A stretch of DNA of 64,000 nt, from the NCBI RefSeq assembly GCF_051414135.1, contig NZ_JBLKOA010000001.1:992001-1056000 (forward strand), read 5' to 3'. Each line of letters begins with the position of its first letter. Position 1 is the stretch's first letter. The notes below the pieces were generated by a model, which was given only the letters and a program-made list of their open reading frames with translations, did not search any database and was not told where the DNA came from. Below, piece by piece: positions 25,836 to 34,523 of the stretch. The DNA is from Halovenus halobia. Its GTDB lineage: Archaea > Halobacteriota > Halobacteria > Halobacteriales > Haloarculaceae. The position numbers and the translations under genes are program-made.

Positions 25836-27469
25836 TCTGCTTCGAGTTCGACGCCCCGGTTCTCGATTCGGCGCATGACCTCCTCGGAGTCGGCGTAGTA
25901 CTTGTTTACCATCGCCGTGAATCGGCGGTAGTCGTTGACACCGTTCTCCTGGAGATATTTCAGGAAGCGCCGGCGATTGCGCAGCTCTTCGAGCAGTTCA
26001 GATTGGCTCCAGCCTCGTTCCTCGCGGATTTCTTCGAGCAGTTCGGAGTTGTTCTCCGAGAAGGTGTCTGTCTTCGAGTTCCACGAGTAGGTGTTCGAGT
26101 AGTCGAGTTCACCGGTCCGCTGGTCGATACCTTCGATCTCTGCGATAGTCTTCGCGCGGCGAACCCGCTCCTCGTCGGTCCGGCCCAGCACCTGCACCCA
26201 GAGGATGTCGAGTGAGGTGACCATCGGTCGTGGGACGTTGATTGGCTCGTTTTCGAGGCGGTTGATGACCGTCTGCACCGAGTCGGCGTGCATCGTCGAG
26301 AAGGTTGTGTGGCCAGTGTTCATCGCCTGGAACAGCGTGATGGCTTCCTCACCACGAACCTCACCGACGATGATGTATTCTGGCCGGTGGCGCAGTGCCG
26401 ACCGCAGGAGGTCGTACATCGTAATGTCTGCGTCACCCATCCGCTCGCGAGTCACCGACGACAGCCAGTTGTCGTGATACAGCGATAACTCTCGGGTGTC
26501 TTCGATGGTCAACACCTTCGAGCGCGGCGGGATGAACATCGAGACAGCGTTCATCGACGTCGTCTTCCCCGCTGCGGTCCCGCCAGCGAAAATCAGCGAG
26601 CGGTTGTTCTCGATGGCGAGCCACATGTACGCGAGCACCTCGCGGCTGACCGTCCCGTAGTCCAGCAGGTCAATCGGCGTGAACGGCTCATCGGCGTACT
26701 TTCGGATGGTGAACGCCGACCCTTTCGGCGTGACCTCCTCGCCGAGTGCGAGTTCGATTCGTGAGCCGTCGGGGAGTGTTGTCGAGACGACAGGGTCGGA
26801 AACAGAGACGTGTCGCCCCGAGCGCTGTGCAAGTTGGATGACGAAATCAGCGAGTTCTTCGCCCTCGTAAATTACGTTCGTCTCGATGTCGGTGTACTCG
26901 TCGTGATAGACAAACACCGGCAGGTCCGGCCCATCGCAGGAGATGTCCTCAATGTGTGGGTCGTGCATCAGCGGGTCCAGCCGACCGTAGCCCTGGAACG
27001 CCCGGTAGAGATAGTAAAATACGCGGTAGAAACTCTCGTCGGCGACTTCGACACCGTATTCCTCTAGTCTGTCGATCAGTTCGTCGCGGAGTGCGTGTTC
27101 GGGCGTATCAGCAATCTCCTCCCGGTACAGCAGTGGTCCGCGGATGTCCTCGAACAGGCGTTCGAGCAGTTCCTGTTCGAGCTCCGTCAGCTCCGGTTCG
27201 ACGACGTAATATCGGTGTTCGGTCTCCTCGGGATAGTAGTTGATCGAAATGAACGCGAAGGGTGCGTTGACCCAGTACCGGTCGATTTCCTCGTGACCGT
27301 CGAGGCCGTCGAAGGTGACGAGGTTGTCGTGGCGCTTGGGGTCGTAATCTGTCGGCGAAATAGTCGAGCCAGCAAGCGCCCGTGCTGTCCGCGTGAGCCA
27401 GCTGGTGAGACCGCCAGACTCGTCGGCGTAACCTGCCAGCGCCTGCTTTCTGTTCTGTTCTTTTGCCAT
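25832..27469 (-). CDS. Type IV pilus / type II secretion ATPase (TadA/VirB11/PilB family)
   Basis: 545 residues. A family N-terminal domain (to about residue 170) leads to the ATPase core with Walker A FAGGTAAGKTTSMNA (about 295), an Asp-box TIEDTRELSL, Walker B YIIVGEVRGEEA (about 360) and the His-box region MNTGHTTFSTMHAD (about 375). It powers assembly of a surface filament through the membrane protein encoded by the overlapping downstream gene. The ATG at 27469 begins a basic short stretch as in relatives. Confidence 0.93.
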   Translation of the reverse strand: MAKEQNRKQALAGYADESGGLTSWLTRTARALAGSTISPTDYDPKRHDNLVTFDGLDGHEEIDRYWVNAPFAFISINYYPEETEHRYYVVEPELTELEQELLERLFEDIRGPLLYREEIADTPEHALRDELIDRLEEYGVEVADESFYRVFYYLYRAFQGYGRLDPLMHDPHIEDISCDGPDLPVFVYHDEYTDIETNVIYEGEELADFVIQLAQRSGRHVSVSDPVVSTTLPDGSRIELALGEEVTPKGSAFTIRKYADEPFTPIDLLDYGTVSREVLAYMWLAIENNRSLIFAGGTAAGKTTSMNAVSMFIPPRSKVLTIEDTRELSLYHDNWLSSVTRERMGDADITMYDLLRSALRHRPEYIIVGEVRGEEAITLFQAMNTGHTTFSTMHADSVQTVINRLENEPINVPRPMVTSLDILWVQVLGRTDEERVRRAKTIAEIEGIDQRTGELDYSNTYSWNSKTDTFSENNSELLEEIREERGWSQSELLEELRNRRRFLKYLQENGVNDYRRFTAMVNKYYADSEEVMRRIENRGVELEAE

Positions 27470-27535
27470 CGTGACCCCACGACTACGGCGTGGTTACACC
27501 CGCTTACCGGGCCAGCTACTTAAATCGTACCGCGG

Positions 27536-28057
27536 TTACCCGGCGGGCGCGTGGTCGCCGTCGCGTTCGACCCGTTCGGTCTGGATGAGCACCACGCCGA
27601 GGACGAGTTGCAAGCAGAGTCCGACTGGAATCGTTGTCCCAAGGAGGTTCTGGAACAACAGCACGTACGCACCGCCGAGCAAGAGTCCACTGACTGTCAG
27701 CAACCCGCCGAGTGCCCGAACGGGGTCGACGGGCATCGATTGCACCTGCTCTTCGTCAACGTAATAGGCCACGCTGAGGGCAAAGGCGACGGCGAACACG
27801 GACGTGCCCGCCAGCCAGAGAATCGTGGCGTAGCTTTCGCCGGTGTAGATGGGAAAGTCGAGAAATCCCCACACCCAGACCGGCCGGTCGCCGGGGAGGT
27901 CGATGCCGGGGGTAAAGAGCAGATTAATCGCGTGAAACCAGAAGAAGTAGCCGGTTGCCTCCTCGCGGGCAATCCACGTCACCGCCCACGGGGCCAGTCC
28001 ACAGAGCCACGTCGACAGCACCGCCAGTTCGCCGGCGTACTCCGAGCGCACCCACAT
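27536..28057 (-). CDS. Hypothetical membrane protein, four to five helices
   Basis: 173 residues with hydrophobic segments at about 8-30, 70-95, 105-125 and 135-160. The loop PGDRPVWVWGFLDFPIY is tryptophan- and proline-rich. I do not recognise a family function. It lies between the DICT-domain gene and the pilus ATPase on the same strand, with gaps of 40 and 66 bp, so it may be part of the same transcription unit. Confidence 0.75.
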   Translation of the reverse strand: MWVRSEYAGELAVLSTWLCGLAPWAVTWIAREEATGYFFWFHAINLLFTPGIDLPGDRPVWVWGFLDFPIYTGESYATILWLAGTSVFAVAFALSVAYYVDEEQVQSMPVDPVRALGGLLTVSGLLLGGAYVLLFQNLLGTTIPVGLCLQLVLGVVLIQTERVERDGDHAPAG

Positions 28058-28097
28058 ACCACTCTCAGGGAGTGCTCGTCGCTAAAAGCTGTCGACT

Positions 28098-28859
28098 TCA
28101 GAGATTGGCCTGGATATACGCGGTCAGGTCGTCGATAACGCGCTCGTCGTAGGTCCAGAATCCCTCCCACTCGGCCGGTCCCTTCTCTATCGCAAGTAAT
28201 CCCGCGGCGTCTGCTGCGGGGCGGTCCGCCGGTGGCTGGTAGATGACGAACCACGAGTCCTCGAAGTCAAGCTTACTGCCGCCGTGCATCGTCACGTCCA
28301 GTTCGGCCGTTGGCCGCCAGTCTGGCTCCCCGTAGACGTGGACATCTACGTCGGTATTCGACACTTTGCGGTAGGCGCGACGCGTGCCGCGTTCATCTTT
28401 GATTCGAGAGAGTTGCTGAAACGACGAGCGCAGCGTTCCGGCACCGGCCTCGTAGGCGCGGCGCTCGATTTCCCGAGAGATGAGAATCAACAGCAGTTTC
28501 TCACTGCCCGACTCTGGATAGCCCCGAAGGGAAAACCGCACGTCGGTCAACTTGTCGATGACTGCCGGGACTGTCGTCTCTTCGAGCGACCGTGTCCCGG
28601 TCTTGTAGAGGTCCGAGTTGACCATCAGAATTGCGTCGTGAAGCGCATCTAGCGGCGATTCAGCGACCACCTCACCGTCTTCGAGCAACAGTACGGTGTT
28701 CTCTGGATACTCGTCGATAGTCGTTTCATCAACGCCGACCGACTGCTTGGCGAAGAGCGTCTCGACCATCCGCTGGAACGGTTCAGGTTTCGTCCTGTTA
28801 GCGACCACGAGTTTCCGGGCTGGGCCGTCTATGGCCGACAGAAACCGTTCCAGGGACAT
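28098..28859 (-). CDS. DICT sensory domain protein
   Basis: 253 residues, no membrane segments. The region from about residue 20 to 165 resembles haloarchaeal DICT-domain proteins, with VLLLEDGEVVAESPLDALHD and later LRGYPESGSEKLLLILISRE. DICT is a sensory domain named for its association with diguanylate cyclases and two-component systems. The C-terminal part (WRPTAELDVTMHGG, then SWFVIYQPPA) is a small conserved alpha/beta segment ending near DDLTAYIQANL. Here it stands alone, without an attached output domain, upstream of pilus assembly genes on the same strand. Regulation of surface structures is possible but inferred. Confidence 0.7.
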   Translation of the reverse strand: MSLERFLSAIDGPARKLVVANRTKPEPFQRMVETLFAKQSVGVDETTIDEYPENTVLLLEDGEVVAESPLDALHDAILMVNSDLYKTGTRSLEETTVPAVIDKLTDVRFSLRGYPESGSEKLLLILISREIERRAYEAGAGTLRSSFQQLSRIKDERGTRRAYRKVSNTDVDVHVYGEPDWRPTAELDVTMHGGSKLDFEDSWFVIYQPPADRPAADAAGLLAIEKGPAEWEGFWTYDERVIDDLTAYIQANL

Positions 28860-29094
28860 TAGCTCTGGCTCCCCTTACTATATGAGGGGCTTTGAATGTA
28901 GTGCCGATTATAGAAATCGCAGGAGAAAATCCACGGCTCTACAGTAGTTGCTGATTCGACCGGGAGAACTGCTGACGGAGAATCCGGCTGTCGGCACTAA
29001 TTTGGATTGACGATACAGCGTGGAGAACAAGGTTAGTATCTGCCGGCCAAGAACCTTCGACGAGGATTGTTCTGGCAGTCTCGCCAGTAGCCAG

Positions 29095-29135
29095 CGGCGT
29101 CCTGACTCGGGCATGCCAGCCCGAGTCAGCCGCCG
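29095..29135 (-). terminator. Strong hairpin after the transposase gene
   Basis: An 11-bp perfect stem CTGACTCGGGC (29102-29112)/GCCCGAGTCAG (29119-29129) closes the 6-nt loop ATGCCA. Outside it a second stem CGGCG (29095-29099)/CGCCG (29131-29135) continues after a small internal loop. It starts 10 bp beyond the transposase stop inside the IS, where it could terminate transposase mRNA or block transcription entering from outside. Confidence 0.6.
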
Positions 29136-29144
29136 AGTGACACG

Positions 29145-30263
29145 CTATCCGTCCGGAATGGGACCGAGAAACTGTCGGAACAGGGTGGTCGGGAGGACAG
29201 GCGTGCTCCCGACCGCCCGGTCTGGTGTGAGAAGCAGGTTCGTCAACACCCACAGATTGTAGAGGGCCACTGCAAACAAAAAGTAGAACAACCGGACAGA
29301 GAACGTCGGTGAAGACGTTTTCGGGAGAAACTCCGCGACCTTTCGGTAGGATGTTTCGATTCCCCAGCGGCGGCGGTAGGCTTCTGCAAGCGGCTGAGCG
29401 AAGTCACTGGTGACGTCGCGGTTGGTGACTAGGCAGAAGTGATCGTCCTCACGGGAGCGATGTGGCACCACGACGAGCCGGACTGTCGTCCGGCCCGTCG
29501 GTGGGTTCGACCGTGCCATCTCGTACTCTGCGACGAATGTGTCTTCGTCGTGGTCAGCGATGAATCGCTGTACCTTCCGTGTTTGTGGCGCACGCATGAC
29601 AAACTCAACGTCTAGGTCTTCGAGCGTTAACGCCAGATGGACGCGGTAGAAGCCACGGTCGAGGTAGACACGATTGATTTCGACGTACTCCCGCGCTTGT
29701 GAGACGAGTTGGCGGATTGCCTCCGCCAACTCGTCAGTCTTCTCACCGTCCAGCGCGACCCAGCCAAGCGTGAATCGGACGCTTGGATCGACAATACAGA
29801 TGGTGGCGAACTTGTAGGCACAGTCAGTTCCTCGGTCGGGATCAGTCCGGGAAACGTGCGGTGTGTCGCTGTCGCCGTAGTACAGCCAGTCGTGAACGTC
29901 GATTGCGACGTCGACGGGCCGTGTGAACAGCCGGTTGCGAGCTGCCTCAGTGAGAACAGCATCGCGGACGCGGTCGAACTGGTCGTCGACCGCGTCCGCA
30001 TCCAGCCCACGAAGATGGTACAACAGCGCTCTCGCCAGCGGATTCCGTGATTCGGCGCCAACGTCTACGTCGTTACCACGAGCGAGTTGGTATGCTTTTG
30101 CGCCAGCGTTAGCAAACTCGTTGTCGAAGGAAATCCGAGCGAGGACTTGCTGGAAGTCCTCGCTCGGATAAGTACCGTTGTCCGCAACACCAAAATCAAG
30201 CTCCGGGAACAGCATTGATGAGGCGGCACGACTCACCTGTTTCGCCTCGGCTGTCTCGACCAT
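29145..30263 (-). CDS. IS4-type DDE transposase
   Basis: 372 residues from the ATG at 30263; the longer frame would begin inside the terminal repeat. The acidic triad regions are visible: VAIDVHDWLYYGD (about 137), VYLDRGFYRVH (about 215) and RRWGIETSYRKVAEFLPK (about 310), the IS4-like spacing. It appears complete, with no stop or frameshift, so the element may still be capable of movement. The exact ISH subfamily is uncertain; it recalls ISH3-like proteins in the catalytic segments but not in the N-terminus. Confidence 0.9.
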   Translation of the reverse strand: MVETAEAKQVSRAASSMLFPELDFGVADNGTYPSEDFQQVLARISFDNEFANAGAKAYQLARGNDVDVGAESRNPLARALLYHLRGLDADAVDDQFDRVRDAVLTEAARNRLFTRPVDVAIDVHDWLYYGDSDTPHVSRTDPDRGTDCAYKFATICIVDPSVRFTLGWVALDGEKTDELAEAIRQLVSQAREYVEINRVYLDRGFYRVHLALTLEDLDVEFVMRAPQTRKVQRFIADHDEDTFVAEYEMARSNPPTGRTTVRLVVVPHRSREDDHFCLVTNRDVTSDFAQPLAEAYRRRWGIETSYRKVAEFLPKTSSPTFSVRLFYFLFAVALYNLWVLTNLLLTPDRAVGSTPVLPTTLFRQFLGPIPDG

Positions 30264-30467
30264 ATCGAGACAACGAACGCGACGACAATTGCTTCTCTCC
30301 CACTTCAGCAACTACTGTTCAGCCGTGGGAGGAAGTCAACAATGTTCCAGTCTGGGCGCTCTACTGAATTACATTTTGGAACCGAACTTAGACTGGCGTC
30401 CGGAATGGTGACCTGTCGCCAAAATTCTCGATCAAAACCTCTGGACCGAGACACTGTGCCAGCGTCG

Positions 30468-31142
30468 TCAGTACAGCAGTGCGTCGTCAGATTCGACCAT
30501 GTACAGCGTCCGCGCGGCGATGTTGACGGCGTGGTCGCCGACCCGTTCGAGGTCACGGATGGTCAACAACAGCCGGTAGACATCCTGCATCGTCCCCTGA
30601 ATCTGTTCTTCGTCGTCGATATCCTGCTGTTCGATCAGTTCTCGGACCACCAGTTCCGAGGCGTTCTCACAGAGGTCATCGATTTCGTCGTCGCGGTCGG
30701 CAATCCTGAAGCAGGCCTCGGGGTCCTCGTTGGCGTAGGCGTCCATCGACTCCCCAATCATCTCGATTGTCTTCGAGCCAATTGCCTGAATATCGACTTC
30801 AGGGAAGGTGTCTTTCTTTGCGTCGAGTGAGTAGTCGCCGAGATTCGTCGCGAGGTCGGCGATGCGTTCGAGGTCGGTGATGATCTTGAACGAGGCCGCA
30901 ATAAACCGGAGGTCACCGGCCACGGGTTGCTGGAGCGCAATCAGGTCGATACATTCCTGTTCGAGTTCGAGATACATCTCGTTGATTTCGTGGTCACCAT
31001 CGATGACTTCCCACGCGAGGTCGTCGTCTTTCTCCTGCAGGGCGTCGAGGCCCATCTGCAGGCGCTCGATGACGAGTTCGCTCATGTAGAGGACGTCCTC
31101 GGAGAGTTTGTCGAGGCGCTGTTGATATCCGTCTCTGGGCAT
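30468..31142 (-). CDS. phoU: PhoU-domain phosphate signalling protein
   Basis: 224 residues, all helical and very acidic. Two PhoU three-helix repeats are visible, with the metal-binding ELEQECIDLIALQQPVAGDL in the first and the related IADRDDEIDDLCENASELV in the second; each repeat ends in an (I/L)xDLERIxDxAxN stretch (ITDLERIADLATNLG, IRDLERVGDHAVNIA). PhoU modulates phosphate uptake and signalling. The start MPRDGYQQRLDKLSED at 31142 matches the family; the upstream extension is dropped. No pst transporter genes lie beside it; the insertion sequence is downstream. Confidence 0.92.
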   Translation of the reverse strand: MPRDGYQQRLDKLSEDVLYMSELVIERLQMGLDALQEKDDDLAWEVIDGDHEINEMYLELEQECIDLIALQQPVAGDLRFIAASFKIITDLERIADLATNLGDYSLDAKKDTFPEVDIQAIGSKTIEMIGESMDAYANEDPEACFRIADRDDEIDDLCENASELVVRELIEQQDIDDEEQIQGTMQDVYRLLLTIRDLERVGDHAVNIAARTLYMVESDDALLY

Positions 31143-31281
31143 ACACGAACGAAGATGCTCGCCTGATTTGTAGCTTGTGTGTCTCACGAAGGCGGCCCGT
31201 CGTCGACACGGCAGCGGTCTTCGTGATTGTGATTTCTGTTTTGACGATAGATTTAATTAGTGTTGACGGAAAGAATACCTC

Positions 31282-31770
31282 GTGTCACAGACAAACGTAT
31301 CGACACCGGTCGCGGCGGCGGTGTTCATCGGCTCGGCCATCCTTATCGGAGCACCAGTGACGTACGCGGTGGTGACGGTCGTCCTCAACGCCGTGTTCTT
31401 CGCGCTCGACGTCGTTGATGTCACGGTCGGGTCCGGGCCGCTCGCAGCACCGCTTTTCATCGCTGCCGTCGTGCTTGTGGCGTGGCTCTGGATGCGGATC
31501 TCCTACGAGGTTGCCCAACTCCGTCTCTACGGAGTGTCGGCACTGTCCCGTGGCTCGCGGGTGGGCACGCTGGCTCGGTATCTGGTGCTGTGGGGTGTGA
31601 TCTTGGCCGCCCTCGGGTCCATTGCAGCGTTTGGCTTACTCTGGACGCTGGCACTCGTTTCCTCGCCGTCGCCCACTGCACTCGCTGGGTCTGTCCTCAC
31701 AGTCGCCTGTGTCTGGGCATTCGCACGCAGCGTGCGCGCGCTCCGCGACGGATGGGCTGAGTCGGGGTAG
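31282..31770 (+). CDS. Hypothetical membrane protein, four helices
   Basis: 162 residues starting with GTG at 31282. A TATA-like TTTAATTA at 31252-31259 lies about 26 bp upstream, supporting a leaderless start exactly there. Hydrophobic segments occupy about 8-45 (probably two helices), 55-70, 100-120 and 130-145. I recognise no family. It converges with the SRPBCC gene, with 1 bp between the stops. Confidence 0.75.
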   Translation: MSQTNVSTPVAAAVFIGSAILIGAPVTYAVVTVVLNAVFFALDVVDVTVGSGPLAAPLFIAAVVLVAWLWMRISYEVAQLRLYGVSALSRGSRVGTLARYLVLWGVILAALGSIAAFGLLWTLALVSSPSPTALAGSVLTVACVWAFARSVRALRDGWAESG

Positions 31771-31771
31771 T

Positions 31772-32254
31772 TCAGTCCTCGAGCAGTTCTTTCGTCCGGC
31801 GGTGTCGGTACCGGAAGAAGGGCTCGAAGCCGACTTTTCCGAACGGGCCAACTGCGCGCCCGAGTGCGCCGAAGGGGAACTCGTAGACGACGCGGTCGCG
31901 GACGATTGTGCCGTCGCCGTCGGCGAAAAACATGTGCGTGTGTTCCCACTCGGTAAAGGGGCCGTCTTCCATCACGTCGGTAAAGTACGCCGAGCCGTCG
32001 TCCTCTTCTCGGGCGGTGATGACCGAGGTCCAGCCCTGCCGAGGTCCGACACCAAGCGGCCGGACTGAGGACTCGATTTCCGCACCCGTTTCGAGTACGT
32101 CGGGGTCAGCCTCGCCGTCCGGCCCACGGACAGACTCAATTTCGAGATTCATCCACTCAGGTGTCAGGTCAACGAGGCCAGACTCTGTCGAGTGAAAGTC
32201 CCAGACTTCGTCGAAAGGAGCATCCACGCGGACCGATCGCTCGTAAGTCGCCAT
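31772..32254 (-). CDS. SRPBCC-fold protein (polyketide cyclase / lipid-binding type)
   Basis: 160 residues. The N-terminal MATYERSVRVDAPFDEVWDF is the typical first strand and helix of the START/SRPBCC fold, and the C-terminal EFPFGALGRAVGPFGKVGFE segment followed by FFRYRHRRTKELLE is the long closing helix. Such proteins hold a hydrophobic ligand in a cavity. The ligand is unknown. The ATG at 32254 is chosen because it directly precedes the fold. Confidence 0.85.
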   Translation of the reverse strand: MATYERSVRVDAPFDEVWDFHSTESGLVDLTPEWMNLEIESVRGPDGEADPDVLETGAEIESSVRPLGVGPRQGWTSVITAREEDDGSAYFTDVMEDGPFTEWEHTHMFFADGDGTIVRDRVVYEFPFGALGRAVGPFGKVGFEPFFRYRHRRTKELLED

Positions 32255-32292
32255 ACCACGTTTTCGACCGCAGGAGAGAAAACCCGTTCGAC

Positions 32293-33549
32293 TCAGGGCC
32301 AGATGCCGCCTTCTTCGGCTGCCCGCATGACCCGCTTGAGTGCAACGGTGTACATCGCAATCCGCAACGTTGCCACCTCCTGCTGTTCGTATGCCTCGAT
32401 CATCGCATCGAATGCCTCGGTGATGTACCGTTCGAGTTCGTCGTTGACGCGCTGTTCGGTCCAGGAGAACCGCTGGCGGTTCTGGACCCACTCGAAGTAC
32501 GAGACTATCACTCCGCCGGCGTTGGCAAGAATGTCTGGAATTACGTAGATATCGCGCTCGGCCAGCACCTTGTCGGCCTCGGGCGTCAGCGGACCGTTCG
32601 CTGCTTCCGCAATCAGGTCTGCACTGACTTCCTCGGCGACATCGCCGTCAATGGCATTTTCCAGTGCGGCTGGAATCAACACGTCGACGTCCATCGTCAA
32701 CAGTTCTTCACTGCTGATCTCTTCTGTTGCTCCGTCGAATCCTGACAGCGCCCCGGTCTTGGACTTGTGCGCTTTCGCTGCCGCAACGTCGAGACCGTCT
32801 TCGCTGTAGACCCCGCTCCGTGAGTCCGTGGCAGCAACAACGTTTGCGCCAAGTTCGTCGAGCAACCGGGCCGCGATTGAGCCTGCGTTGCCGAAGCCCT
32901 GGACCGCAACTGTCGCGTCTTCGATATCCCAGTCAAACTCCTCGAAGGCTTCGCGGACGACCAGCATCACCGACCGCCCCGTCGCTTCGACTCGCCCTCT
33001 GCTCCCGCCACTCTCGATGGCCTTCCCGGTAACGACGCCCGGTTCGGTTCTCCCTTCCAGTGTCTCGTAGGTGTCTTTGAACCAGTTCATCTCCCGCTGG
33101 CCGGTGTTGACATCCGGCGCTGGGATATCGCGACTCTCGCCGACGAGCGGTCTGAGTTCCTTGGCATAGGCTCTGGTAAGTCGCTCCAGTTCAGACTCGG
33201 AGTACTCTGCTGGGTCGATTTTGATTCCGCCTTTTCCGCCGCCGTAGGGGACGTTGACGGCCGCACACTTGTAGACCATCCAGCCCGACAGCGCCTTGAC
33301 CTCTGCGCGGGTGACGCCGGGGTGGTATCGGATACCGCCTTTATAGGGGCCACGGTCACCGTTGAACTGCGCGCGATACGCCTCGACAACGTCGATAGTG
33401 CCGTCATCGAGTTCGACCGAGAGGTTCAGTTCCAGCACACGCTCGGGGTTGCTCAGCCGGTTGATTACGTCATCGTCTACATCGAGTTCAGTCGCTGCCT
33501 GGTGGATCTGCTGTTGCAGGCTCTCGAATGGGTTCGCCTCGTTGCTCAT
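32293..33549 (-). CDS. gdhA: Glutamate dehydrogenase
   Basis: 418 residues, the family's usual length. It interconverts glutamate and 2-oxoglutarate plus ammonia with NAD(P). Substrate-site stretches RGPYKGGIRYHPGV and NVPYGGGKGGIKIDP (catalytic lysines) appear near residues 67-110, and the Rossmann nucleotide-binding motif VAVQGFGNAGSIAA is near 215. Coenzyme choice cannot be read reliably. It may feed the methylaspartate cycle or nitrogen assimilation; the neighbouring CitE-like lyase is compatible with the former but the cycle's mutase and ammonia lyase are not in the window. Confidence 0.96.
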   Translation of the reverse strand: MSNEANPFESLQQQIHQAATELDVDDDVINRLSNPERVLELNLSVELDDGTIDVVEAYRAQFNGDRGPYKGGIRYHPGVTRAEVKALSGWMVYKCAAVNVPYGGGKGGIKIDPAEYSESELERLTRAYAKELRPLVGESRDIPAPDVNTGQREMNWFKDTYETLEGRTEPGVVTGKAIESGGSRGRVEATGRSVMLVVREAFEEFDWDIEDATVAVQGFGNAGSIAARLLDELGANVVAATDSRSGVYSEDGLDVAAAKAHKSKTGALSGFDGATEEISSEELLTMDVDVLIPAALENAIDGDVAEEVSADLIAEAANGPLTPEADKVLAERDIYVIPDILANAGGVIVSYFEWVQNRQRFSWTEQRVNDELERYITEAFDAMIEAYEQQEVATLRIAMYTVALKRVMRAAEEGGIWP

Positions 33550-33596
33550 TACCGTTCAATCAGTTAGGAGGCACAAATGGTTGACGACACCGTTGT

Positions 33597-34448
33597 TCAC
33601 TCTTCGATGACAAGTCCGGCGGCCCCAGCGCGTTCGAGTACCTGCTCAGCCTGCTCGATGAGTGGCGCGTCGATCATTTCGCCATCGACGGCAACAACAC
33701 CTCGGCCCGCCGCTTCGGCCGCTTCGCTTGCGCTCAGCACACGACGTGCCCACTCGATTCGGTCCTCACTGGGTGTGAAGCTCTCGTTGATGACCGATAT
33801 CTGCGCTGGATGGATTGCCATCTTGCCGTCGAACCCAAACTGGAGGGCGCGCTCTGTCTCCGAGCGGAGATACGCATCGCGCTCGTAGTCAGTCACGAGT
33901 GTATCGATGGCGTCGATGCCGGCCGCGCTGGCTGCGAGAACGACCCGCTGGCGCGCGTAGCTGATCTCGTCGCCATCATCGGTCCGAGTCGCGCCGATGT
34001 CGGCCGAGAGGTCCTCGGCCCCGAACAGCAGGGCGTCGACACGGGGTTGCTCGGCGATTGCCGCTGCGTCGAGCACACCCGCTGCCGTTTCGAGTAAGGC
34101 GAGAATTGGCAGCTCGATACCCTCGTCGGCGAGCGCGTCTCGAAGTCGTCCAACGTCTCCCGGACCGGACACCTTTGGGAGCATGACGCTGTCGACGCTG
34201 TCCGCGCCCACGAGTGCGTCGAGGTCAGCCACTCCGCCGTTGTCGAGTGGGTTGATCCGGACACACACTTCGCAGTCGGCGTCGATTGAGCCGAGCACCG
34301 ACCGCACTGTCTCACGGGCCTGTGCCTTCGCCGCTGGCGCGACAGCGTCTTCGAGGTCGAACACCACGACGTCCGCGCCGCTGTTTGGCGCTTTCTGCAG
34401 GAGGTCCGTCTGGTCGCCCGGCGAGAACAGAACGCTTCTGCGAGCCAT
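33597..34448 (-). CDS. CitE-like CoA-ester lyase (HpcH/HpaI family)
   Basis: 283 residues, TIM-barrel. The N-terminal MARRSVLFSPGDQ, the metal-site-type VVVFDLEDAVAP, the loop VCVRINPLDNG and LLFGAEDLSADIGA place it with citrate lyase beta subunit-like enzymes that cleave malyl-, methylmalyl- or citramalyl-CoA. In haloarchaea related proteins act in the methylaspartate cycle or as thioester lyases. The start at 34448 avoids a non-homologous extension. It is 48 bp after the glutamate dehydrogenase start on the same strand, and divergent from the pseudokinase fusion. Confidence 0.88.
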   Translation of the reverse strand: MARRSVLFSPGDQTDLLQKAPNSGADVVVFDLEDAVAPAAKAQARETVRSVLGSIDADCEVCVRINPLDNGGVADLDALVGADSVDSVMLPKVSGPGDVGRLRDALADEGIELPILALLETAAGVLDAAAIAEQPRVDALLFGAEDLSADIGATRTDDGDEISYARQRVVLAASAAGIDAIDTLVTDYERDAYLRSETERALQFGFDGKMAIHPAQISVINESFTPSEDRIEWARRVLSASEAAEAAGRGVVAVDGEMIDAPLIEQAEQVLERAGAAGLVIEE

Positions 34449-34523
34449 ACGTCCGCTTCGCTCGCACTCCACAAAAAACCGTCCGACAGGAGAGATAAGA
34501 GTCTGCAGGCCCAAGACCGGCTA

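Larger units (their letters stand above)
28931..30328 (-). mobile_element. Insertion sequence with 24-bp terminal inverted repeats
   Basis: The ends at 28931-28954 and 30305-30328 are inverted repeats matching at 22 of 24 positions: CCACGGCT, two differing bases, then ACAGTAGTTGCTGA. They enclose one transposase gene on the minus strand; total length 1398 bp. The bases just outside (AAAAT on the left, GAGGA on the right) do not form a target-site duplication, so the copy may be old, or one flank may have recombined. Confidence 0.85.

Noticed and set aside
28921..30340. Search for a target-site duplication at the insertion sequence
   Set aside because: Flanking bases of 5 and 8 bp on the two sides do not match; no duplication is claimed.
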